DNA from: Clostridium bowmanii
GTDB taxonomy: Bacteria > Bacillota > Clostridia > Clostridiales > Clostridiaceae
DNA: 32,585 nucleotides
Direction: 5' to 3'
Assembly (NCBI RefSeq): GCF_018861315.1
Contig: NZ_JAHLDL010000044.1
Location: 1-32,585 of the forward strand
A program made the translations under genes and the position numbers. Position 1 is the stretch's first letter, and every line of letters begins with the position of its first letter. This document shows positions 16,505 through 24,616 of this stretch, piece by piece. The notes under the pieces are model-generated. The model made no database searches. It saw nothing but the letters and a program-made list of their open reading frames with translations, and was not told the DNA's origin.

Positions 16505-16894
16505 CAACATTGTATACAATCAATAAAGTTTAGTTTTTCGACCTATTCCCCCCTTTTCCCCCACCCACAAACGTTGGTATCACTCAGCCCATTTCCACCT
16601 TTTTCTTCCAAATCATAATAAAATTTGGTTTTTCCCATTTACTACCTTTTTCTATTGTTTTTCTATTCAAAATTCCACATAAATAAATCATAATAAAGTT
16701 TGGTTTCTTGAAAGTTGTCACAGGTAAAACTTGCAAGGGTTAAGGGCCAAGGAAGGCTCTATTTTGTGTGGGTTTTTCTATTCCAAAGTCTATTTTGTCT
16801 TTCTATTTCTCTTTTCTATTTCTTTGTCTAGTGTTGGTTTATAAGGGTTAGTTGTGGGTTGAGGGGGATGGTTTTCGGGTTAGAGTTCGGGTTG
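16505..16894. repeat. AATAAAGT motif cluster 2 between the direct repeats
   Basis: After GTATAC (16513-16518) come AATAAAGT (16521), AATAAAAT (near 16617) and AATAAAGT (near 16691), the last two each followed by TTGGTTT. The left part is C-rich. The right part (16840-16890) is G-rich and matches the reverse complement of the C-rich block of cluster 1. TTTCTATT or TTTTCTATT recurs about eight times at 16640-16910. No coding frame exists. Confidence 0.5.
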
Positions 16895-17058
16895 GTTTTC
16901 TATTTTTTTAAGACCTGACAGTTAGGGGTTGTGGCTGCAAAAAAGAAAGACTGTGCAATTAGTGAAAGAAAAACTTTCACTGCTTGTACAGTCTTGACTA
17001 AACTTTATTGTTTTTAACCAAACTTGTTTTATTTTGACTAGACTTTATTGTTTGTGGA
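16895..17058. repeat. 164-bp direct repeat, copy B
   Basis: This copy has three mismatches to copy A at 16341-16504, and identity ends at TTGTTTGTGGA in both. The offset of 554 bp means the intervening unit could be lost or amplified by recombination between the copies. Confidence 0.85.
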
Positions 17059-17227
17059 TATGGTTAGCCTTTTAAAAAGTCTTATCATATATGTTATAGG
17101 AAATGCTAAGCGGCAGCAGTAAACGTTTACTTGGACTATTATTTCTGCATGGTTTTTATTGGAATTATTACGATTTTTTTAATGAATTTTAACCGTAGAA
17201 TTGTATCAAGCAATTTAAACATACGCA

Positions 17228-17413
17228 ACTTTAATGTCTATTATTATATGCACGAAATATAGTGTGAGCAATTAAAGTAACTATAATAAGACCAAATGGA
17301 GTATAGGGCGTGTTTTCTGCCCTATATGGAATGCGGTAGTATATTTTAATGATACGTTAACCATATGTATTCAAATTTTGAATAAGAGGGTGTAAGGGTT
17401 TAAATGGTCTTAT
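17228..17413 (+). ncRNA. Possible structured RNA (unidentified)
   Basis: Several nested stems are visible. ACTTTAAT (17228-17235) pairs with ATTAAAGT (17271-17278). A closing stem ATAAGACCA (17286-17294) pairs with TGGTCTTAT (17405-17413). Inside it are TATAGGGC/GCCCTATA (17302-17326) and ATTCAA/TTGAAT (about 17369-17383). GC-rich arms in such AT-rich DNA suggest selection for structure. I could not match it to a known riboswitch, 6S or intron core. The strand is uncertain. The flanks, 17059-17227 and 17414-17820, show no genes. Confidence 0.35.
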
Positions 17414-17822
17414 CATTAGGTATGATAGGGAGGCTCGTTGCCCATGATTAAAGTTCATTAAAAAAACTGCTGCAATATTTCTTGTCTAATTTGCTGCAAA
17501 AACCGCTGTCTCATAACATCATATATATAAATTTAAGACTATGTTTAAGAATGGTGTTGATTATATACCAAATTTCAAGGAACCCAAGATAGGTTACTTT
17601 AGTTTTATTTTTAGTATGTTATGATTTATTTCGATATGGTATATATTAAGAATACTACATTTGTAGGAATAATTTTAATGTAATTTTCATCACTACCAAT
17701 TATAATCTTATACTTTTTAATTGTAACCTTATCCTTTTTCATAATTCATCTCTATCTTTATTAAATAGAGCCAAATTTAAATAATAATTCATTTATTGAA
17801 TTACCTCTTCAAACATATTTCG

Positions 17823-18064
17823 TTACTTACCTTCAAGCATATATCTGATTATGATGGTTGAACTTTGTACACTTATAATTGTACTTATATATTCATCTTT
17901 TTCTGTTTTTAACTGCTGCATTGCATTTCACACTATAGGATACTGTTTACTAAAGTATAAATCTTCATGTATCTCTTTAGATGTTAATTCGATATACTTT
18001 TAATCGCTCTCTTCCAACTTATTGCGTATATATTGTCTTGCTTGTTCTGTATATTTAATAATCC
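17823..18064 (-). pseudogene. Decayed small gene, two in-frame stops
   Basis: The minus-strand frame reads IIKYTEQARQYIRNKLEESD, TAA, KYIELTSKEIHEDLYFSKQY, PIV, TGA, NAMQQLKTEKDEYISTI and on to MLEGK and a stop. The sequence is clearly protein-like, and TSKEIHEDL...YPIVxNAM resembles a small winged-helix-type segment. GGAGG precedes it but no start codon survives. Its function is unknown. It lies just downstream of two other accessory genes on the same strand. Confidence 0.55.
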
Positions 18065-18106
18065 TCCGTTATTATATATTTTAATCAGTCCTGCTTTGCA
18101 TTAATC

Positions 18107-18410
18107 CTAGGACGTCTCTTTTTCAAAGTATCTTATTACCCTTTCCACTATACTTCTTAATTCCGCCTCATTAGAAATATTCTTAAAATTGATATGTCCA
18201 TTTTTACTACAAGTTTTCCTATAATCCTCTAACACTTGTACATACAGGAACCCTATTGCCCCACCATTAACTAGAGGTTTAAGTTTTAAGTCTTTCTAAA
18301 ATTATTCTGTGCCTATTTCCTATCGTAATTTGAAAGTCTGTACCAAATGGTTTCTGTTCTTTCATTAGGTTAAAAGAGTCCATTATTTTTTCTACTTTTT
18401 TATAATCCAT
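18107..18410 (-). pseudogene. Hypothetical gene broken by a +1 frameshift in an A-run
   Basis: From ATG at 18410 (AGGGGTGAGG 2-8 nt upstream) the frame reads MDYKKVEKIMDSFNLMKEQK and on to IILERLK. It then meets a stop because a run of four A (near 18286-18289) replaces the three needed. Removing one A continues the frame as LKPLVNGGAIGFLYVQVLED to EKETS and TAG (18107), giving 100 residues. An alternative in-frame ATG at 18434 overlaps the stop of the upstream ParB-motif gene, so they were translationally coupled. The family is not recognised. It could be a homopolymer sequencing error. Confidence 0.6.
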
Positions 18411-18433
18411 GCCCTCACCCCTATTTATTGTCA

Positions 18434-18997
18434 TTATATATTTCCATTAATTGTCATAATCCAGATATCATGATTTGGTTTCAAGGTCTCCTTTTCTATT
18501 TTATAAATAGTTCTAAAATATCCAAGTCTTAAATGACCTTCTATAAGATGATATGGCTGACCATAATTTTCTCCACTGTGAGATTTAATTCCTTTATTAT
18601 TCTTCATTATAATAATTGGAACTGGCCATGTACGACCATCATACATATACTTTTGCAACCAAGAACAGTTTTTACCCTGCCTTTCATATATCTGATATCC
18701 TAATCCATCAATTGCACAATCCATCTTATGCGATTGTATATTACTAAATATTCTATCCCCGTCCCATGAAACTAGTTCAAATGTTACTTGATGAAATTTA
18801 ATCCAGCCATACTCAGATACTGCATAACTATAGTGTCTGTATAAACAATTCTCTATAACACACTCTGGCCAATTTGGTAATAAGGTTGATGCCCTTAATT
18901 TATATTCATAGAAACTCTCCGCATCAAACGTTCCATAGTTTTTAGGCTTTAGGTCTATAAGAAACTTCTCATAATTGTTAATATCCATATAATTCAT
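18434..18997 (-). CDS. Hypothetical protein with a ParB-like LIEGHxRL motif
   Basis: The protein is 187 residues with no TM segment or signal peptide. The C-terminal third contains WPVPIIIMKNN and later GQPYHLIEGHLRLGYFR. The last part resembles the IxGHxRLxA box of ParB/sulfiredoxin-fold proteins, which bind a nucleotide or act as nucleases. The N-terminal two thirds are aromatic-rich and unrecognised. Met4 (18988) may be the real start, since AGAGG is only 2 nt from Met1 and 11 nt from Met4. It overlaps the start of a frameshifted downstream gene, suggesting a small accessory operon. A role in mobile-element or defence biology is possible but unproven. Confidence 0.65.
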   Translation of the reverse strand: MNYMDINNYEKFLIDLKPKNYGTFDAESFYEYKLRASTLLPNWPECVIENCLYRHYSYAVSEYGWIKFHQVTFELVSWDGDRIFSNIQSHKMDCAIDGLGYQIYERQGKNCSWLQKYMYDGRTWPVPIIIMKNNKGIKSHSGENYGQPYHLIEGHLRLGYFRTIYKIEKETLKPNHDIWIMTINGNI

Positions 18998-19194
18998 AAC
19001 CTCTTATCTCATTTGCAATATATAACTAATTATATCATATTTATTTTATTTAAATGACAGTAAAGTCACTTCCTCTATTATAATCCCATACGATAAAATG
19101 ATTGCTACAACTTGATTTTTTTATACTTCTTATTTGTTTTATTATTACAAGCCACCTCTTAATCCATAATTCTTGAAACTTACCCCTAAAAATA

Positions 19195-19245
19195 AAGGAA
19201 GCCAAGAAAATCCAATCAATTTCTGATCAAAAATTCTTGCCTTTT
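19195..19245. repeat. AAGCCAAG hairpin, copy 3 (terminator-like)
   Basis: AAGGAAGCCAAGAA pairs with TTCTTGCCTTTTT around a loop containing AATCAATTTCTGATCA. It is homologous to the hairpin at 16112-16161. It lies downstream of the PLD-like gene on the minus strand and can end its transcript. The rest of 18998-19413 shows no gene. Confidence 0.55.
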
Positions 19246-19413
19246 TACACCAATTTGCATTGAATGTTACGGATTTGATAGTTGTTTACATCAAGTTGTA
19301 AATTGGAAACTTACTTTTATTAATTTCTTACATTATCATTGTATAAACTACAGTTTTTAATTTTGTATTTAGTTACAGTCGTATAATCCCCCCACTTTAC
19401 ATTCGTATGGTAA

Positions 19414-20227
19414 CTATCTTAGCACCGTGTTAATAAATTTTTTTAAATTAGTTAAGTTTTCGTTTGACTCCTTATCCAGTAAATAATCATATATGCTTTG
19501 ATTAGATCTCCATGTGTTTTCATATTTTTCAAACAACTCAACTCTATATAAATTTAATTGCTCCAAATCTATATTTATATTTTTTATTCGGAGGTTAATT
19601 GTATTAAGATCTCTCTTTTTTATAAAGATATTATCAAAATGTTTTTTCTCTTTATATTCTCTATCCAAATCCCAATATATATCTTCTAATTTTTTTGTAA
19701 GTATCTCAATATTTTTCATAATAGGACATGTTTCCAATAATAATCCGCTAACTTCCGCACCTAAATGCTGATAGCAGTCATTTACTCTATATAGTGCTGT
19801 CTTTAAATGACCAATATTGTTTAATATATCATAAAATTCATCCTTATTAATACTCCAACTATCCAACTCATATATTGGGGTGCTTTTTAAAATATTCTGT
19901 TCTTCTTTAAGTTTTTCTAATGATGCAAACCCGAATGTTTCACTATTCACAAACTTTAGTATTTCTTCTTTCCAATATTTGTATTGACCACTTTGATTGT
20001 ACATAAAATGAGAATTTTCAACGTTATCTTCTATTCCACCTCTAGTAAGGTTATTAGAACCAACAAAACAATCTTTTTCAGTAAGTACATATTTTGCATG
20101 GTTAACTGAATTAGTAATAACTGTAGCCCCTGTATTTACTATGTGATTGAATTTATACATCTGATTAATTATTTTTTTACTTGTTTTATTTTTTCCATCT
20201 CTATATTCGTATTCGTATGGAATTATG
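19414..20227 (-). pseudogene. PLD-like gene, 3' part (split by group II intron)
   Basis: This part encodes about 270 residues. It contains HAKYVLTEKDCFVGSNNLTR, a single HxK...GSxN phospholipase-D-type half-site, followed by a long helical, charged C-terminal region likely to form a coiled coil. Single-motif PLD proteins usually dimerise to form one phosphodiesterase or nuclease site. The frame continues upstream without a stop into the intron boundary (IIPYEYEYRDGKN at 20227 backwards), so the Met at 20160 is internal. Joining 20227 to 22720 restores one frame of 328 residues. The intron lies in the opposite orientation and cannot be spliced from this gene's mRNA, so the gene is inactivated. 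Confidence 0.8.
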
Positions 20228-20806
20228 GTGCGACAAGAAGTCGCTAATTAGTAGTGTTTCGTGAGAAACTGCGTTAGTTACTAAACGTATTCCCGCTCGA
20301 AACTGCATTCTAAGTAATTGGTCTGTAGGTTGCATGAGAGTTAATTATCTAAGGTCATTGCTTTACGCAGAAGCAATGCTGGGTTAGGGGAAAAATGGAA
20401 AGTATAAACGAAAGTTGAACCTTTGTAATCTTCGTGATTTACGATAAGTGTACTGCGGAATAACAAGCTTACTATGGATAGGAAAGATTGTATCGCATTC
20501 CAATCGTGCAGTAACCCATATATCCATCGGAGTATAGAGGGATGCTTCCCCATTTGAATCTACTAATAGTGGAACTTGATAAACCCTTTGTGTTCCTCGA
20601 TAGAGGTAGGGCAATTGAGAGAAAGCTACAATACCAGGGGGCATGGGATTGTGGAGAAAGCGAATGCCAGTTGGACGAAAGTTCAGGGAAAAAGATAACC
20701 CGCTGGATAGAGTTTCATAACTCACTCGAAAGAGGGCAGACTTCCACGTGGTCATCAACATGAGAAAAAACGTAAAGAAGAATCTTTTTTTAAGGAGAGA
20801 CATGTT

Positions 20807-22627
20807 ATGAAAACTATTAATAAATTTAATACGTCGGCTGTTTCTCCACATATAGATAGCTGGTCATTAATAGACTGGAAAAAAATATACGAATATGTGA
20901 AGAAACTTCGCCAACGGATTTTTCGTGCCGAACAGTTGGGAAACAAAAGAAAAGTAAGAAAACTTCAAAGACTAATGATTAGAAGTAATGCTAATTTGCT
21001 ACTTTCAATAAAAAGAGTTACACAAATTAATAAAGGTAAAAAAACAGCTGGTGTTGACGGTCAAATTGCAATCACTTCAAGGGAGAGATTGAGATTGTAT
21101 AATCTTCTCAAGAAATATAGTATTAAACATATTAGACCGAAGCCAGTAAAAAGAGTATATATCCCTAAGAAAAAGGGTAAGATGCGACCTTTAGGAATAC
21201 CAGTTATAAAAGACAGGATATTTCAAAACATAGTTAAAAATGCTCTTGAGCCACAATGGGAAGCAAAATTTGAACCTTCTTCATATGGATTCAGACCTAA
21301 ACGGAGAACCCAAGATGCCATTGTAAATTTATTTGCTAAACTGTCATCAAGAAGTACAAGACAGTGGGTATTTGAGGGCGATTTCAAGGGTTGCTTTGAT
21401 AATCTTAATCATGAATACATTATGGACTGTTTAACGGGGTTTCCTGCTAAAGATACTATATATAAATGGTTGAAAGCAGGATATGTTGATAATAATTCAT
21501 TCAATGATACACATTCTGGAACCCCGCAAGGGGGGCTTGTCTCACCTTTATTAGCTAATATAGCATTGCATGGTATGGAGGAAGAAATTGGTGTAAGATA
21601 CCACCTCGATGGTGGGAATTATACATTAGCCAGGAACTCGGTTGGAGTAGTAAAATATGCTGATGACTTTGTAATTTTATGTAAAACAGAGGAAACGGCT
21701 ATAAATATGTATCAAAAACTTAAACCATACCTTAATAAAAGAGGGCTAACACTTGCAGATGATAAAACTAAAGTCACACATATTAGTGAAGGCTTCGATT
21801 TTCTTGGATTTAATCTAAGACAGTATAAGACTAACAATGGTATGCATTTATTAATAAAACCATCCAAGGCAAGTATAAAAAAAGCCAAAGAAACAATAAG
21901 GAATGTGTTCATACAACTGCGAGGAAAACCAGTGGGTGACTTAATAAAAAAATTAAATCCAATAATAAGAGGGATAGGAAACTACTGGTCAAGCCAAGTT
22001 GCAAAAAAGATATATGGTAACATCGACAGTTATATATGGATTAAGATAAGAAAGCATTTGAAAATTTTACATCCCAAGAAGCCGTTTAAATGGATTTACA
22101 AAAACTATTTCAAAGCAGATTATACAGGGGCTAGTAAAGATAAATGGATACTAACAGACCCTCATGATAAAAAGACTCAGTTATTTAGAATGAGTTGGAT
22201 ACCAATTGTGAGGCATGCTGTAGTTAAATATAGGAATAGTCCTGATGATGGAAGTTTAAAAGAGTATTTTGAAAAAAGAGATAAGAAAGATTTCATAAAT
22301 GATAATGTTTCGAGCAGAAGGAAGTTAGCAAAATTCAGTAATTACAAATGTAGAATATGTAACCAATCATTAGTGGGAGAAGAATCCTTAAATATTAATC
22401 AAATTGTACCTCGTATACTAGGCGGTGATGAAAGATATGACAACTTGGAATTGTTACATAAAAGTTGTCAGCGATACCATCGAACACTACTTAAAAAATA
22501 TGGAGGAGGAAGAGATTTACCAAAAATCGTCACCTATTTCAAAAAAAATCAAGTAGAACCTAATAGCAAAGAAGGATACCAACTGATTAAGAAGGCTTTT
22601 AAGAAGTTCAAATACCAACTTGTTTGA
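20807..22627 (+). CDS. ltrA: Group II intron reverse transcriptase/maturase with HNH domain
   Basis: This intron-encoded protein has 606 residues. The RT domain covers about 60-345 with RPLGIPVIKDRIFQ (127-140), PSSYGFRPKR (157-166), GDFKGCFDNL with D192, SGTPQGGLVSPLLANI, and the catalytic YADD (284-287). A maturase/thumb domain (about 350-480) contains the usual GIGNYW. The C-terminal HNH endonuclease (513-570) has C515-x2-C518, LGGDERYDNLELLH and a second Cys pair region. The catalytic His is missing: NQIVP (Q532) stands where HHIxP is expected, so DNA cleavage is probably impaired. ATG follows GGAGAG. It supports splicing and, if competent, retrohoming. Confidence 0.93.
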   Translation: MKTINKFNTSAVSPHIDSWSLIDWKKIYEYVKKLRQRIFRAEQLGNKRKVRKLQRLMIRSNANLLLSIKRVTQINKGKKTAGVDGQIAITSRERLRLYNLLKKYSIKHIRPKPVKRVYIPKKKGKMRPLGIPVIKDRIFQNIVKNALEPQWEAKFEPSSYGFRPKRRTQDAIVNLFAKLSSRSTRQWVFEGDFKGCFDNLNHEYIMDCLTGFPAKDTIYKWLKAGYVDNNSFNDTHSGTPQGGLVSPLLANIALHGMEEEIGVRYHLDGGNYTLARNSVGVVKYADDFVILCKTEETAINMYQKLKPYLNKRGLTLADDKTKVTHISEGFDFLGFNLRQYKTNNGMHLLIKPSKASIKKAKETIRNVFIQLRGKPVGDLIKKLNPIIRGIGNYWSSQVAKKIYGNIDSYIWIKIRKHLKILHPKKPFKWIYKNYFKADYTGASKDKWILTDPHDKKTQLFRMSWIPIVRHAVVKYRNSPDDGSLKEYFEKRDKKDFINDNVSSRRKLAKFSNYKCRICNQSLVGEESLNINQIVPRILGGDERYDNLELLHKSCQRYHRTLLKKYGGGRDLPKIVTYFKKNQVEPNSKEGYQLIKKAFKKFKYQLV

Positions 22628-22643
22628 GGTAAAAAGATGGCTT

Positions 22644-22678
22644 GAGCCGTGATGTGTGGAAACATACAAGTCCGGTTC
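22644..22678 (+). ncRNA. Group II intron domain V
   Basis: GAGCCGTGATGTGTG-GAAA-CATACAAG-TCCGGTTC forms the conserved hairpin with a GAAA tetraloop, an internal bulge and the GAGCCG/CGGTTC base. The catalytic AGC triad is in GAGCC. It lies 17 nt after the maturase stop. Confidence 0.88.
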
Positions 22679-22719
22679 TTAGGGGGGAAAGGAGCCGTAA
22701 GGCTCCCTACCTACCCGAC

Positions 22720-22892
22720 ACTAATTTAGGACATTTTAAATTTTTGAACTTATTCCATAGGCCTGGTGGAAGAAAAAATGAGAAACTGCTGATAATAATA
22801 AAATTCGGGTTACTATTTAACATTCTCTCAAAATATAAATTGTAATTATCATTTCTATTTTTTATACTTATAACTTCATTTATAAATTTCAT
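22720..22892 (-). pseudogene. PLD-like gene, 5' part (split by group II intron)
   Basis: From ATG at 22892 (AGGGTG about 5 nt upstream) it encodes MKFINEVISIKNRNDNYNLY and on to NLKCPKLV, ending at the intron edge. The hydrophobic stretch NFIIISSFSFFLPPGLW fits a buried strand of a PLD fold. The last codon is split: GT here plus C at 20227 gives Val, continuing as IIPYEYEYRDGKN. With the 3' part, the intact gene is 987 nt. Confidence 0.8.
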
Positions 22893-23013
22893 TTATTCAC
22901 CCTAATAATTAATACTTTAATAATACTTATGTGATTACTTGTAAATGGCAAGTACTTTCCGTGAAATTTAGGAAATTAATTTCCCTGAATAAATCCCAGT
23001 TAATAATTTACAG

Positions 23014-23256
23014 TTAAGATAATGATTGTCTATGTTCTAATCTATAACTTTTGCCAGTAATGTTAAAAAGTTCACATTTATAAGTCAGTCTATCCAATAT
23101 TGCAGTGGTTAAAGCAGGGTCACCTAGTAATTCATTCCAGTCTTCAAATCCTTTATTTGATGTGATAATTATGGATGTCTGCTCGTAGAGCTCTGATACA
23201 AGTTTAAAAAACAGATTGGCTTCATCACGTGTTATGGGGAGGTACCCGACTTCATC
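23014..23256 (-). pseudogene. istB 3' half (IS21-type AAA+ helper), left flank
   Basis: The fragment encodes 80 residues, beginning [20 protein letters not shown] at the Walker B Asp-Glu and ending with TAA at 23014. It contains [13 protein letters not shown] (sensor 1-like) and [20 protein letters not shown], classical IstB C-terminal motifs. The Walker A half is absent. The preceding in-frame codon is TAA inside the RIT end. IstB is the ATPase that delivers the IstA transposase to target DNA. The coding sequence points away from the RIT element, as does the fragment on the other side. Confidence 0.85.
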
Positions 23257-23285
23257 TTATGAGAAGTTAAATATTATGTAAAGTT
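23251..23285 (+). repeat. RIT left terminal inverted repeat
   Basis: It is 35 bp with two mismatches to the reverse complement of 26661-26695. It begins TTCATCTTATGAGAAGTTAA. TTATGTAAAGTTAA (23274-23287) is inverted again at 23325-23338, making a large palindrome just upstream of the first recombinase gene, where it could also regulate expression. Confidence 0.85.
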
Positions 23286-23392
23286 AAGAACTAAAGCCCT
23301 TATAGTACAACAGTTTCTTTGTTTTTAACTTTACATAATAATATAGTATTATAGTAGTGTTGAAAAATATTTATTAGAGTTGGAGGTATATT

Positions 23393-24616
23393 ATGAATAA
23401 CACTGCTGTAATTTCATTAGTGGATTTAATTAAGGGAGCTACACTACATTTGGATGAACTAAACTATTCAGAAGGAACAAAGCTGCATTACATACTCAAA
23501 TGGAGGCATCTTCTAGAATATGCAAATGATATTAACGAAGATATGTTCTCATTAAATTTAGGCTATAAATTCTTAGAGAGTTATTATGGAATAAGAACAG
23601 ATATGAAGCTTAAAAATTCTGAGGTACACTCTGTTCGTGCGATTAAAGTTTTATATGAATTCAAAAATCATAATAAATTTTACAAATGTCATCAACCAAA
23701 AGGTAAAGACTCTCCATGTCAATTCAATTCTATTTTAGAAGAATATATCCAGTTGCAACATGAAATACAATTAAGTAAAAGAACAATACAAGGCAAAAGA
23801 ATAATGCTAATCAACTTTTTATCTTTTATATCGAAACTACAAGTGAACCGCATTCAAGAACTGACTTCTAATCATGTTTTGCTATATATTAATACCTTAT
23901 CTTCATATTCACAAACAACTAAATCAGGAATTCTTTTTACACTACGTGATTTCCTTACTTTTCTTTATTCTAGAGGCTATACAAGTGAGCCAATTAACAA
24001 GCTATTCCCTGTTATATTTTCAAACAAATTTGAAAGAATACCCTCATATTATTCATCGGATGAAATGCATGAAATATTGAATTGTATAAATAGAGACACC
24101 GTTATTGGGCGTAGAGATTATCTTGTTATTCTTTTGGCTGTTCAACTTGGAATACGCGCAGGAGATATTAGGAATCTCCGATTCAATAGCATTAAATGGA
24201 ACATTGATACAATAGAATTTATTCAAGAAAAAACAAAAAATCCTCTGCAGTTGCCACTATTAGAAAATCTAAAATATGCTCTTCTTGATTATATAAAGAA
24301 TAGTCGTCCAAAGTCAGATTCTAATTTTATTTTTATTCGTCATAGGGCTCCGTTTATTCCATTCACTACAGGAAATGTATTTTTTGGCACCATTAATAAA
24401 TATATGAGCTTGGCGAATATTTCTGTTAATTACAGAAAACACGGGCTACATTCTATGAGGCATAGTATGGCAAGTAACCTGTTAAAACATAATACACCAC
24501 TTCCTATTATTACAGGCATCCTAGGACACGAAAATACAAATACTACAAGGGTATATTTACGTATTGATATTGAGCAGCTACGTTCAGTAGCTTTGGAGGT
24601 GCCAGATGAAAGATAG
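23393..24616 (+). CDS. ritA: Tyrosine recombinase, RIT gene A
   Basis: The protein is 407 residues. An N-terminal SAM-like core-binding region (about 110-205) precedes the catalytic domain. The active-site set is visible: R255 (GIRAGDIRNL), a Lys in the beta-hairpin around EKTKN (280-282), H353-x-x-R356 (HSMRH), H379 (LGHENTNTT) and the nucleophile Y388 (RVYLRID). All residues are present, so it should cleave and rejoin DNA through a 3'-phosphotyrosine. GGAGGT lies 7 nt upstream of ATG. The gene overlaps the next by 11 nt, implying coupled translation. The first 100 residues are an extra N-terminal extension. Confidence 0.9.
   Translation: MNNTAVISLVDLIKGATLHLDELNYSEGTKLHYILKWRHLLEYANDINEDMFSLNLGYKFLESYYGIRTDMKLKNSEVHSVRAIKVLYEFKNHNKFYKCHQPKGKDSPCQFNSILEEYIQLQHEIQLSKRTIQGKRIMLINFLSFISKLQVNRIQELTSNHVLLYINTLSSYSQTTKSGILFTLRDFLTFLYSRGYTSEPINKLFPVIFSNKFERIPSYYSSDEMHEILNCINRDTVIGRRDYLVILLAVQLGIRAGDIRNLRFNSIKWNIDTIEFIQEKTKNPLQLPLLENLKYALLDYIKNSRPKSDSNFIFIRHRAPFIPFTTGNVFFGTINKYMSLANISVNYRKHGLHSMRHSMASNLLKHNTPLPIITGILGHENTNTTRVYLRIDIEQLRSVALEVPDER

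Larger units (their letters stand above)
20228..22719 (+). mobile_element. Group II intron (retroelement), full length
   Basis: The 5' end is GTGCGAC at 20228. A domain IV ORF encodes a reverse transcriptase-maturase. Domain V is at 22644-22678, domain VI follows (GGAGCC-GTAA-GGCTCC stem), and the 3' end is CTACCCGAC at 22719. The length of 2,492 nt is typical. The boundaries are confirmed by the interrupted minus-strand PLD-like gene, which becomes a single open frame when exactly these bases are removed. The element is antisense to its host gene, so self-splicing cannot rescue the host. About 580 nt of domains I-III precede the ORF. Confidence 0.92.

Noticed and set aside
17228-17413. T-box, c-di-GMP or 6S RNA
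   Set aside because: The diagnostic T-box AGGGTGGTACCGCG, GEMM core motifs and a long central-bubble rod were not found.
20228-22719. Retron or diversity-generating retroelement
   Set aside because: The RT has a maturase and HNH domain, and canonical group II domains V and VI follow, so it is a group II intron.
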